Assembly (NCBI GenBank): GCA_963590165.1 | Contig: CAVANO010000031.1 | Coordinates: 1 to 64,000, forward strand | DNA from: UBA11524 sp963590165 | GTDB lineage: Bacteria > Bacillota > Clostridia > Christensenellales > Aristaeellaceae | Length of the DNA stretch: 64,000 nucleotides | Direction of reading: 5' to 3' | Shown: positions 9,043 to 17,526 of the stretch, piece after piece | Layout: every line of letters begins with the position of its first letter | Numbering within the stretch: the stretch's first letter is position 1 | Translations under genes and position numbers: made by a program | Notes under the pieces: generated by a model | Seen by the model: only the letters and a program-made list of their open reading frames with translations | Told to the model about the DNA's origin: nothing | The model's database searches: none

Positions 9043-10407
9043 ATGACCGAATTTTTAAGCATGCTCTGGCAGACCATAACGGTGAATAACTTTCTATTTC
9101 GTTCCGGCGTCATATCCTTTGCAATCGTGTATGCGCTTACGCCGCCGATGAAAGGGCCGCATGAATGGCTGAAGCTGGTTCTGCGGTTTCTGCTGCTGGA
9201 CTGCGTTGAAATTTTTCTCTCCACTGCCGCAATATTTTTGATCAATGCTACCGGTCTGCCGGGCTATTGCATGATCATCGCCGAATACCTGCGCCATGTG
9301 CTCACCGGGAGCATCTACGCGCTTTTGTTCTGCAATTATCCGCACAAAATCAAAATTGTCATGTCCGGAACGATTCTGGCAGCGATTGTTACATGTGCGA
9401 ATTTGAGCTATTCGCTGGGCGGTTTGCTGCGCAACACGAACACGGCTTCGGGCTTTACGCTTCCGGTGCTGGTGCTGGTCTACGGGCTGATTCTCGGCAT
9501 GGCGTTCTTTCAAATCAAATATTCCATTGTCGACGTGCCGGACTTTCCGATATTCGGCAGAATCCTGACCATCACGTCCAACTCGCTGGCGCTGCTGACA
9601 GTTTTGGCGATCCAGTTGCTGGATACGGTATTCATGATTACGAATCTTTACAGTGCGGTCGTCTATGCCGTCCTGCTGATCTTTGTCTTTGTCTGCTATC
9701 TGTCCGTCTATTTCCTGTGCTTGGAGCGGATTGAAAGCTGTCGTCTGAAGGCGGAAAACAAGATGATCAGCGCCGCGTCAGAGCAGATTGCACTGAGCAA
9801 ATCCAATCTGGAGGAGCTACGCAAAATCCGCCATGATCTGAAAAACAAGTATACCTACATGTGGATGTTGCTGCAGGAAAAACGTTACGATGAGCTGAAT
9901 TCCGTCCTCGAATCCTTTTCGCCGCACAACCTCACCCCTTCATTCTATGTGGACTGCGGAAATCGGGATATCAGCGCCATCATGACAGCCGCCTCCTCAA
10001 AAGCACATGATGCAGGCATCCGCATTCAGCATACGCTGCTTGTTCCGCCTGTGCTGCCGTTTGACAGCGTAGAATTGTTCTCTTTGATTTCCAACCTGAT
10101 CGACAACGCCATTGAATCCAATATCCGCTACGGCATCATGGACGATATCACAGTGCAGATGAATCTGCGCGAGACTTATCTGTACATCTGCGTAACAAAC
10201 CGTCTGCCGGATAACATGCCTGCGGACGGTCTGCTCTCTTTCCACTCGAAAAAGGAGAATCCGGAGGATCACGGTTTAGGCACGCAGATTGTACGCAAAT
10301 TGACGCAGAAATATAACGGACATTTCCTCGCGGATGTGCAGGACGGCAGATTCATCGCCGAAGTTATGCTGGATATGTTCTACAAGAAGGACGGTGCGAT
10401 TGCATGA
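9043..10407 (+). CDS. AgrC-like GHKL sensor histidine kinase
   Basis: 454 residues from the ATG at 9043, preceded by GGGGGAT; upstream in-frame codons lie in and before the promoter and are not coding. Residues about 10-230 hold six or so hydrophobic segments, the membrane sensor typical of AgrC-type kinases. A linker helix leads to the dimerisation motif KIRHDLKNK with phospho-accepting His264. The GHKL ATP-binding domain has its N box around Asn355 (LISNLIDNAIES) and a G box HGLGTQIV. These kinases autophosphorylate and pass the phosphate to a LytTR regulator; classical members sense peptides. The gene overlaps the regulator gene by 4 nt. No AgrD/AgrB-like signal genes were seen nearby, so the ligand is unknown. 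Confidence 0.9.
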   Translation: MTEFLSMLWQTITVNNFLFRSGVISFAIVYALTPPMKGPHEWLKLVLRFLLLDCVEIFLSTAAIFLINATGLPGYCMIIAEYLRHVLTGSIYALLFCNYPHKIKIVMSGTILAAIVTCANLSYSLGGLLRNTNTASGFTLPVLVLVYGLILGMAFFQIKYSIVDVPDFPIFGRILTITSNSLALLTVLAIQLLDTVFMITNLYSAVVYAVLLIFVFVCYLSVYFLCLERIESCRLKAENKMISAASEQIALSKSNLEELRKIRHDLKNKYTYMWMLLQEKRYDELNSVLESFSPHNLTPSFYVDCGNRDISAIMTAASSKAHDAGIRIQHTLLVPPVLPFDSVELFSLISNLIDNAIESNIRYGIMDDITVQMNLRETYLYICVTNRLPDNMPADGLLSFHSKKENPEDHGLGTQIVRKLTQKYNGHFLADVQDGRFIAEVMLDMFYKKDGAIA

Positions 10408-11156
10408 AAACCTGTTTTGCTGCCATCTGCGATGATGAAGAAATGGCAATGAACATGATTGCGTCTTCCCTAAAGGTCTGCTTTCAGAAGCACGAGGTAC
10501 AGCTGGTGCTGGATCAGTATCTTTCCCCTGTAGACCTCTTAAACGCAGTTCAGCAAGGCAAAAAATATCAGGCGCTGTTTCTGGATATTGACATGCCGCA
10601 GATGGATGGCATTAGTCTGGGTGTCAGGCTGAAAAAGATTCAGGATAAGATGGCCATCATCTATATTTCCAATTGCACGGAGAAGGTGTTTGAATCCTTC
10701 CAGGCAAGACCGTTTGGTTTTGTGCGCAAGAGCAGCTATCTGAAGGACATTCAGGCAGTTGTCAATCTGTATGTCGGTTCGCTGAAGGAGGAAAACAGCC
10801 GGCGTCTGGAAATCAAAACGGATCAGGGACGAATGCAGCTTCCGATCGCTGAAATCATGTACATCGAATGCTGCAGGGATTACCAGTATTTCTATCTGAA
10901 TCAGGAGAAAGAGCCTCTGAAATGTCGTCTGGGCATGAATCAGCTGGAAACCGTCCTTGCTGAGGAAGGGTTCATCCGGATTCATCAGGGTTATATCGTC
11001 AATTACATCTTCATTAAGCGAATCGATAACGAATATATTGAGCTGACCGACGGGCACAAGTTGCCGATCAGCCGGAGAAAAAAACAGAGCGTGCTGACAC
11101 AATACATGCGTCTGAGCCGAAGCGACCAGTCGATTATATTCGCAAAGCAGGAATAA
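10404..11156 (+). CDS. LytTR-family response regulator
   Basis: 250 residues. The receiver domain (about 1-125) has the acidic pocket D10/D11 and phospho-acceptor D61 in LFLDIDMPQMDG. A LytTR DNA-binding domain follows (about 145-245: IMYIECCRDYQYFY, FIRIHQGYIVNY, LPISRRKK). LytTR regulators bind pairs of short direct repeats and activate adjacent promoters. The start codon overlaps the kinase stop (ATGA), so translation is coupled. The pair is divergent from the GH3 operon, which is the obvious candidate target. It is a paralogue of the regulator at 31729-32436. Confidence 0.92.
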   Translation: MKTCFAAICDDEEMAMNMIASSLKVCFQKHEVQLVLDQYLSPVDLLNAVQQGKKYQALFLDIDMPQMDGISLGVRLKKIQDKMAIIYISNCTEKVFESFQARPFGFVRKSSYLKDIQAVVNLYVGSLKEENSRRLEIKTDQGRMQLPIAEIMYIECCRDYQYFYLNQEKEPLKCRLGMNQLETVLAEEGFIRIHQGYIVNYIFIKRIDNEYIELTDGHKLPISRRKKQSVLTQYMRLSRSDQSIIFAKQE

Positions 11157-11340
11157 AAGGCTCATGCAACGATTAAACGATAAGAATTCGAGAAATTAAA
11201 ATATCATTTGAAGCCATCTTGAATCCTTTCTTGTAGGTAGATGCTTGGACGTTGATACTTTAAAAGGGTCAAGGTGGTTTTTTCAATATGAATTTGTAAT
11301 CAGAGGCAGGGGTTTTGCCCGCAATCACGCTCGAATCCTC

Positions 11341-11369
11341 TTGAAAGCACTGAATATTTATGATAAAAT
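11341..11369 (+). promoter_or_regulatory. Promoter of the glycosyltransferase/manC genes
   Basis: TTGAAA (11341-11346), 17 nt, TAAAAT (11364-11369). The gap 11157-11544 is otherwise AT-rich and without a convincing gene. It leaves an untranslated leader of about 170 nt in which I see no clear RNA fold. Confidence 0.55.
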
Positions 11370-11544
11370 AAACAGAGGAGGAGCGTTGCTTTTGTGAACA
11401 ATTTCTGTTTTCACGCAGAAAACACCAAGCAATGAAGCACGATTTCTCTGCGGAAAGCTTATGTCAGCACCGTGCAATACGGCGTTGCCCAACGTTTGCT
11501 TTCTGCTTGATGACAATGTTAAGCTCTTAGGAGTGAATTGTTGA

Positions 11545-12615
11545 ATGAAAAAAGTGCTTCTGGTAACATTCTCTGATAATCCGGATCATCAGGACATATG
11601 CTTTAGCATGTTTGAAAGTGTGTATACACAAAAGAGGAACGAATGCGATATTTGGCTTCTGGGAATCAATCATCCCAAGGTGCCGGTGATCGATACACCT
11701 CATACACATTTAGTTGACTGCCCTAAGCGGCCTGGTGTTGAAAAGAAAACTTTTGATTTTAAGGAATTACGCGAGATCATTACGTGGATAAACGCAAAGG
11801 ATTTCGACGTAATTTTCTTTGAGACGCTGCATGTTTGGAATCTTGCAATTATGATGCTCTGCCATAAGAACACGGTCATTTTCCAAATGATTCATGATCT
11901 TATTCCGCATCAGGGTGATAAACAGGCGAAAAGTGTTCACCTGATGAACAAAGCGGTTTGTAAAATGGCTGATTACATCGTTTTGTGCAATCAGAAGTAT
12001 GTTTTGAAGGCAACGGAAATATATGGCGTGCCGCAGGAACGAATTCGTTCTGTTGACATGTGGCGTCGGTTTCCAAAGTATACAGAACCGCGCTATTCAA
12101 AGAGAGTATTATTTTTCGGACGGATGAATCCGTATAAAGGCGTAAATAACCTGCTTGAAATTGCCCGGAAATGTCCTGAAATCAAGTTTGATGTTGTAGG
12201 TCGTGTTGATCCGCAGTTGCAAGATTCGGCAGCTGAATTAGCAGAATTGCCCAATGTTACAATGAATAATGCATATGTCACGGATAATGAAATGGCAGAG
12301 GCGTTCATTCAGGCTGATTTGATTGTACTTCCCTATAATTCCGCCACGCAATCGGGTGTAATCATTGATGGCTATCGGTATGGGCGTCCATGCATTGCTT
12401 TTAACGTGGGTGCAATTGCTGAACAGATTAGCGAAGGTGTCAGCGGTTATCTGATACCAGCAGGTAACAATGCCCTATTTGCGGAAAAACTTAAAGAAGC
12501 AATGTGCATGACTGAAGCGGAGTACAGGGAAATGTCGCGGAAAGCCTATGAATATGGATTGAAGAAGTATTTGACAGACGGCGCAATTGATCGCTTCATG
12601 AAGCTGATTTCTTGA
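11545..12615 (+). CDS. Glycosyltransferase, GT4-like (GT-B fold)
   Basis: 356 residues, no signal peptide. The C-terminal half has the hallmarks of retaining GT-B enzymes of the GT4 group: VLFFGRMNPYKGVNNLLE, then ADLIVLPYNSATQSGVIIDG, where the usual E-x-F-G-x-x-x-x-E region is partly replaced, and RPCIAFNVGAIAEQI. It would transfer a nucleotide-activated sugar, perhaps GDP-mannose given the next gene, to a lipid-linked glycan at the inner membrane face. TAGGAGTG precedes the ATG. Its base composition is visibly more AT-rich than the neighbouring housekeeping genes, as is common for surface polysaccharide genes gained by transfer. Confidence 0.82.
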   Translation: MKKVLLVTFSDNPDHQDICFSMFESVYTQKRNECDIWLLGINHPKVPVIDTPHTHLVDCPKRPGVEKKTFDFKELREIITWINAKDFDVIFFETLHVWNLAIMMLCHKNTVIFQMIHDLIPHQGDKQAKSVHLMNKAVCKMADYIVLCNQKYVLKATEIYGVPQERIRSVDMWRRFPKYTEPRYSKRVLFFGRMNPYKGVNNLLEIARKCPEIKFDVVGRVDPQLQDSAAELAELPNVTMNNAYVTDNEMAEAFIQADLIVLPYNSATQSGVIIDGYRYGRPCIAFNVGAIAEQISEGVSGYLIPAGNNALFAEKLKEAMCMTEAEYREMSRKAYEYGLKKYLTDGAIDRFMKLIS

Positions 12616-12630
12616 TGGCTGAGAAAGGTT

Positions 12631-13953
12631 ATGCCTATGAACATTATTCTTTTATCCGGCGGATCAGGCAAGCGTCTCTGGCCGTTGTCTAATGATATCC
12701 GTTCGAAGCAATTTATCAAAATCTTCAAAAAAGAAGATGGCAGCTGCGAATCGATGGTACAGCGCGTCTATCGCCAGATTAAGAAGGCAGATGCCGATGC
12801 GAACGTAACGATCGCAACCAGCAAAGCGCAGGTTTCGGCAATTCATAGCCAATTAGGTGAGAATGTTTGCATCTGTGTGGAGCCTTGCCGTCGCGATACC
12901 TTTCCTGCCATTGCGCTGGCAACGTCCTATTTGATGGATGTTATGCATTTTGATGCGCATGAAACGGTTATTGTCTGTCCGGTAGATCCTTATGTGGATG
13001 AGAGCTACTTTGATGCGCTGAAAGAACTGGCGGAACTAGTTGATCAGGGCGAAGCGAACCTTGTGCTGATGGGCATCGAACCGACGTACCCCAGCGAAAA
13101 ATATGGTTACATTATCCCTGAAAGCGCTGAACAGGTGGCTGTAGTCAAAACCTTCAAGGAAAAGCCGACAAAGGCTGTGGCAGAGCAGTATATTGCGCAA
13201 GGTGCGCTCTGGAATAGCGGCGTGTTTGCTTTTAAATTGGACTATATGATGGGCAAAGCACATGAACTGATGGATTTTACCGATTATCAGGATTTGTTTA
13301 AAAAGTATGATACCCTCAAGAAAATCTCGTTTGACTATGCCGTTGCAGAACATGAGAAAAGGATTCAGGTTGTCCGGTTTTCCGGAATGTGGAAGGACTT
13401 GGGCACTTGGAATACACTAACCGAGGCAATGAATGAACCGATTGTCGGGCGAGGCGTGATGGATGAAACATGCACGGACGTTCACATTGTGAATGAACTG
13501 GACGTTCCCATTTTAGCGTTAGGCTTGCATGATGTCGTTATTTCTGCATCACCTGATGGGATTCTTGTTAGCGATCAAGAGTCAAGCAGCAGAATGAAAC
13601 CGTTTGTAGATTCTTTTGAGAATCAGGTGATGTTTGCTGAAAAATCCTGGGGAAATTTAAAAGTTGTGGATGTAGAGAAATCCTCTATGACAATCAAGGT
13701 TACTTTGAATCCAGGGAAAAGTATGAGCTATCATAGTCACAGCCATCGTGATGAGGTTTGGATTGTGGTTTCCGGCGAAGGAAAAGCTATTGTTGATGAT
13801 ATGGAACGAAAAGTCAAAGCAGGTGATGTGATTACCATGCCTGCAGGTTGCCGTCATACTGTCCTGGCTGACACAGAATTGAAACTGATCAAAGTACAGT
13901 TGGGCAATAACATAAATGTCCATGACAAGCATGAATTTAAAGCTGCAAATTGA
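12631..13953 (+). CDS. manC: Mannose-1-phosphate guanylyltransferase with C-terminal cupin (type II PMI/GMP-like)
   Basis: 440 residues (439 residues or fewer if the second ATG at 12637 is used; the ribosome binding site AGAAAGG fits that one somewhat better). The nucleotidyltransferase domain (about 1-280) starts with GGSGKRLWPLS, close to the canonical GGSGTRLWPLS, and has PCRRDTFPAIA, FKEKP and LWNSGVFAF. A cupin domain follows (about 340-430: SWGNLKVVD, KSMSYHSHSHRDEVWIVVSGEG) as in bifunctional mannose-6-phosphate isomerases. It makes GDP-mannose from mannose-1-phosphate and GTP and may also isomerise fructose-6-P. It follows the glycosyltransferase by 15 nt, so they are one operon feeding polysaccharide synthesis. 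Confidence 0.9.
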   Translation: MPMNIILLSGGSGKRLWPLSNDIRSKQFIKIFKKEDGSCESMVQRVYRQIKKADADANVTIATSKAQVSAIHSQLGENVCICVEPCRRDTFPAIALATSYLMDVMHFDAHETVIVCPVDPYVDESYFDALKELAELVDQGEANLVLMGIEPTYPSEKYGYIIPESAEQVAVVKTFKEKPTKAVAEQYIAQGALWNSGVFAFKLDYMMGKAHELMDFTDYQDLFKKYDTLKKISFDYAVAEHEKRIQVVRFSGMWKDLGTWNTLTEAMNEPIVGRGVMDETCTDVHIVNELDVPILALGLHDVVISASPDGILVSDQESSSRMKPFVDSFENQVMFAEKSWGNLKVVDVEKSSMTIKVTLNPGKSMSYHSHSHRDEVWIVVSGEGKAIVDDMERKVKAGDVITMPAGCRHTVLADTELKLIKVQLGNNINVHDKHEFKAAN

Positions 13954-14059
13954 AAAGAGTTCAGGAAGCCTGTAAACGGAACGACTCCTGATAAAAATAT
14001 CGCCTGGCAACCATACAATGACAGAACAGTCTTCAAAATTGCACACCATTGGAAAAACG

Positions 14060-14088
14060 TTGCAAATATCCGCTGCGTATGGTATAAT
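14060..14088 (+). promoter_or_regulatory. Promoter of the ABC polysaccharide exporter
   Basis: TTGCAA (14060-14065), 17 nt, TATAAT (14083-14088), about 85 nt before the first exporter gene. The rest of the 13954-14172 gap shows no gene. Confidence 0.7.
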
Positions 14089-14172
14089 GAGCCCCGTTAT
14101 GGTATTGGAAATGTACTTTCACCTGCAATGTTCCTTTTCCTGTACCGCAAAGTAATAAAGTGAGGTTTCACC

Positions 14173-15633
14173 ATGGCAGAAGAAAACGCGGCGACAAGCG
14201 TACAGACGATGAAACGCTTTGCGCTCATCGGGCTTGGTGTATTGGTTATTCTGTTCGGTCTGATTTATTTCATCGTTGCGCAAAGTTGGTCCATTGTCAC
14301 TACGACAACGAGCAACACATCCCTGCAGTGTGTTCTCACGAATCTAACCGACGGCACCGTTGTGGAGCAGCAAATCAGCAAAAATGGCACTCAGCTTTCC
14401 GAAATAACGCTGTATCCCAGTATTCCGCAAGCAGTGCAGGGTACGCTGACGCTGGATGTGCTTGACAGCGATCAGGTTGTCGCCTCGGCATCCTTCACGC
14501 TTGACTCGCTGAAAAACATGAATGGCTTCTCTGCCTCTTTCGGCAATATCGATGTCGGTGGCACAGGCGATCTTCTCCTGCGCATTACTGTTTCGCGAAC
14601 GGAGAACGACAGCTTCTTCTCGCTGTATTACTGGAATACCATTGACACCGGACGCTATCAGATTGCGGCATCCGGACTTGATCAGCTAACCGTAAACGGC
14701 GAAAGCGTGGAAGGACGCCTATCCTGCACACTGTCTATGATGCGTCCAACAAACGCCCTGACGATCTACCTGATTGTGGCGGTGGCGGTGATCATCCTCT
14801 ACATTGCGCTGATGGCATGGACGCTGCGCTGCTGCAAGGTTGGCAGGCACAACATCGTACTGGTGCTCTACGAGGAATGCAAACGCTATCGGTATCTGAT
14901 CGAGCGTCTTGTCTCCCGCGACTTCAACACGAAGTACCGCCAGTCGATTCTTGGCGTGCTGTGGAGTTTCCTCAATCCCCTGCTGACCATGTTAGTGTAC
15001 TACATCGTCTTCTCGACCATCTTCAAGAGCGATATACCGAATTTTCCTGTTTATCTGCTGACCGGCATCGTGATGTTCAACTTTTTCAGTGAAGCATCCA
15101 GCATGTGCCTGGAATCCATCACCTGCAATGCATCTTTAATCACAAAGGTGTACGTGCCAAAGTACATCTATCCGCTCAGCCGCGTCATGTCCTCGCTGGT
15201 CAATCTGGTCATCTCCCTGATTCCCCTGCTGATTGTAACGCTGATTACCGGTGTGCAGTTGAACTGGTCGCTCCTGCTGCTGCCGATTCCGATCATCTGC
15301 GAGGCGGTCTTCTCTCTGGGCATGGGCATGATTCTCGCCACGAGCAACGTGTTCTTCCGCGACACCAAATTCCTGTGGAGCGTCCTCATCATGATGTGGA
15401 ACTTCCTCACCCCCGTCTTTTATCCGGAATCGATCATTCCTTCGCAGCTGACGACGCTCTACCACATGAATCCACTGTACCAGTTCGTCTACTTCGTCCG
15501 CTGCATTCTGCTTGATAGCGTCACGCCGCAGCCCATCACTTACATCTACTGCATCGCGTGTGCCGTGATTCCGCTGATGCTGGGACTGTATGTGTTCCGC
15601 AAATATCAGAACCGCTTCGTGCTGTACCTGTGA
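14173..15633 (+). CDS. ABC-2 type polysaccharide export permease with an extra N-terminal ectodomain
   Basis: 486 residues. The C-terminal part (about 235-486) is a typical Wzm/TagG-type ABC-2 permease: NTKYRQSILGVLWSFLNPLL at the cytoplasmic interface, six membrane helices and the LTPVFYPESIIP segment. Before it lie a membrane helix (about 18-37), a soluble region of about 150 residues (about 45-190) that would face outside, and another helix (about 198-222). Ordinary permeases of this family are about 260 residues, so the first 230 residues are an unusual addition. With the ATPase encoded 12 nt downstream it should export a lipid-linked glycan. The ectodomain may bind the glycan or the wall; that is inference. 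Confidence 0.88.
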   Translation: MAEENAATSVQTMKRFALIGLGVLVILFGLIYFIVAQSWSIVTTTTSNTSLQCVLTNLTDGTVVEQQISKNGTQLSEITLYPSIPQAVQGTLTLDVLDSDQVVASASFTLDSLKNMNGFSASFGNIDVGGTGDLLLRITVSRTENDSFFSLYYWNTIDTGRYQIAASGLDQLTVNGESVEGRLSCTLSMMRPTNALTIYLIVAVAVIILYIALMAWTLRCCKVGRHNIVLVLYEECKRYRYLIERLVSRDFNTKYRQSILGVLWSFLNPLLTMLVYYIVFSTIFKSDIPNFPVYLLTGIVMFNFFSEASSMCLESITCNASLITKVYVPKYIYPLSRVMSSLVNLVISLIPLLIVTLITGVQLNWSLLLLPIPIICEAVFSLGMGMILATSNVFFRDTKFLWSVLIMMWNFLTPVFYPESIIPSQLTTLYHMNPLYQFVYFVRCILLDSVTPQPITYIYCIACAVIPLMLGLYVFRKYQNRFVLYL

Positions 15634-15645
15634 GGTAAAATAAAG

Positions 15646-16377
15646 ATGAGTGACATCATGATTTCCGTCAAAGACGTAGGCGTTTGCTTCCGCATGGATG
15701 CAAACCGCACAACGAACCTGAAGGAATGGGCCGTCCGCGCGCTGAAGCGGCAGAATAAGGTCGAGGATTTCTGGGCGCTGCGCAATGTGAGCTTCGACGT
15801 CTGCAAGGGCGAGGTACTTGGGCTGATTGGCCGCAACGGTGCCGGCAAAAGCACGCTGCTCAAGGTGATTTCCGGCATCATCAAGCCGCAGGAAGGCAGT
15901 GTCATGCGCGGCGCGCGCGTTGTTCCCATGCTGGAGCTCGGCAGCGGCTTTGATATGGAGCTGACAGGCACGGAAAACATCTTCCTCAACGGCGCAATTC
16001 TCGGCTACACCAAGCATTTTCTCGAGGAGAAATATGACAGCATCCTCGAATACTCTGAGCTGGGCGAATTCATCAACATGCCGCTGAAAACGTATTCCTC
16101 CGGTATGTTGGCGCGTCTGGCATTCTCTGTGGCAACGATGGTGAAGCCCGATGTGCTGATTGTAGACGAAATTCTCGCCGTCGGCGATGAGCACTTCCAG
16201 AAAAAAAGCCACGAGCGCATGATGGAGCTGATGAGCGGCGGTACAACGGTGCTGTTCGTCAGCCACAACATTTCGCAAATCCGCAGCATGTGCCAGCACG
16301 TCGTGTGGCTCGACCACGGTCAGGTGAAAATGATGGGCGAGGCTGCGGACATCTGCGATCAATACGCAAGAGAATAA
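15646..16377 (+). CDS. ABC exporter ATP-binding protein, Wzt/TagH-like
   Basis: 243 residues. Walker A GLIGRNGAGKST, the Q-loop region, signature YSSGMLARLAF, Walker B VLIVDEILAVGDEHF and switch His in VSHN are all present. It belongs to the polysaccharide/teichoic-acid export ATPases and drives the permease encoded just upstream. It ends soon after the nucleotide-binding domain, so it lacks the C-terminal glycan-recognition domain of O-antigen Wzt. The extra domain fused to the permease might stand in for that. GAGGT overlapping the permease stop is the ribosome binding site. Confidence 0.92.
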   Translation: MSDIMISVKDVGVCFRMDANRTTNLKEWAVRALKRQNKVEDFWALRNVSFDVCKGEVLGLIGRNGAGKSTLLKVISGIIKPQEGSVMRGARVVPMLELGSGFDMELTGTENIFLNGAILGYTKHFLEEKYDSILEYSELGEFINMPLKTYSSGMLARLAFSVATMVKPDVLIVDEILAVGDEHFQKKSHERMMELMSGGTTVLFVSHNISQIRSMCQHVVWLDHGQVKMMGEAADICDQYARE

Positions 16378-16388
16378 TTAGCAAGGTG

Positions 16389-16419
16389 GCTGCTGTGCAA
16401 ATACAGCAGTCTTTTTTTG
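16389..16419 (+). terminator. Terminator of the exporter operon
   Basis: CTGCTGT (16390-16396) pairs with ACAGCAG (16403-16409), followed by a run of seven T. Confidence 0.88.
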
Positions 16420-16428
16420 TTCAACCCC

Positions 16429-16457
16429 TTGCAAATGCAGGCAAAACGTATTATAAT
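16429..16457 (+). promoter_or_regulatory. Promoter of the alpha/beta hydrolase gene
   Basis: TTGCAA (16429-16434), 17 nt, TATAAT (16452-16457), directly behind the exporter terminator. Confidence 0.7.
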
Positions 16458-16520
16458 CATCCACGGGCAGTTAGTTGTATCTAATCATATTGATTCAACA
16501 CTGCAAGGAGGACAACACGC

Positions 16521-17426
16521 ATGAGCATCATGGCACATCTCCTGCGCACAGGTTATCGGCTTTCCGGCGCAAAGAAGGTTTTTGCACTGCCGGAGGACGC
16601 TTTGCGCAAGGAAATAGACAGACAAAACCGCAGTCGCGGCGTATTTGCGCCAACCGACCGCAAGGCGTATTACGAAACCATTACGGTGAACGGCTTTCCT
16701 TGCCTGATTGTGCGGAAGAATCCGAAGCCGTCCAAACTGGCTGTCCTGTACCTGTACGGCGGCGGCATGATGCTCGGTCCCGACAGAGGTGATTTGCCTG
16801 TTCTGCGCAAACTCTGCCTTGAATCCGGCTGTGATGTGTGGTTCCCCTTCTATCCGCTGTGTACCGACCATTGCATCATCGACACGTATGAAATGGTCTA
16901 TGAATGCTATCAGCAGATGGTCCGTCTTTACGGCGGTGGAAACGTCAGCACATGCGGCTTCTCCTCTGGTGGCGCACTTGCACTTGGTGTCGCGGCGCAC
17001 AACAGCGCACAACCGGCTCCCCTGCCGCAGCCGCGCCATATCGTTGCTGTGTCCCCCGGCGAGGTGCCGTGGAATGACGCAGAAAAGGCACGCATGCAGG
17101 CACTGAATGACCAAGACGTGTCCGTTGACTATCAATTCATGATCACGGTTGAGAAGTTCATGCGCAACGGTCACAGCGATGTACCTGCCTATATGCTTTC
17201 CGGTTCGCGCGGCGACTTTACTGGTGTGGGCGATATTCACTTCTTCTACAGCGCAGACGAAGTGCTCTATGGTGCATTGCCGGACTTTGAGGACGCTTGC
17301 CGCCGTGCGAATGTCCCCTATACTGCATTCGCGCGCCCGAAAATGGTGCACTGTTACTGCATGCTGCCTATCTTCAAGGAAGCTAAGGAGGACTTTCAGA
17401 AGATTGTGGAGATTCTGAAGAAATAA
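16521..17426 (+). CDS. Alpha/beta hydrolase, hormone-sensitive-lipase-like esterase
   Basis: 301 residues, no signal peptide. An oxyanion-hole motif YLYGGGMML takes the place of HGGG, the nucleophile elbow is GFSSGGA, an Asp is available in GSRGDF and a His in KMVHCYC completes the triad, as in the bacterial HSL/esterase IV family. It probably hydrolyses short-chain esters, perhaps acyl groups from plant glycans; the substrate is not readable. The ATG follows AAGGAGGACAACACGC. The MATE pump gene follows after about 100 nt. Confidence 0.8.
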   Translation: MSIMAHLLRTGYRLSGAKKVFALPEDALRKEIDRQNRSRGVFAPTDRKAYYETITVNGFPCLIVRKNPKPSKLAVLYLYGGGMMLGPDRGDLPVLRKLCLESGCDVWFPFYPLCTDHCIIDTYEMVYECYQQMVRLYGGGNVSTCGFSSGGALALGVAAHNSAQPAPLPQPRHIVAVSPGEVPWNDAEKARMQALNDQDVSVDYQFMITVEKFMRNGHSDVPAYMLSGSRGDFTGVGDIHFFYSADEVLYGALPDFEDACRRANVPYTAFARPKMVHCYCMLPIFKEAKEDFQKIVEILKK

Positions 17427-17526
17427 ACAACACAGGGATACAAAGGCAGGAAAACAGCCTTCCGATGGAGAAATAGAATATGCACTTGTGTGCGCGATTA
17501 AACAGCATAACGAGGTTCATGTTCCA

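Noticed and set aside
11376..11440. A 13-codon GTG ORF in the leader of the glycosyltransferase gene
   Set aside because: The AGGAGG is too far from the GTG, and no attenuator hairpin follows.
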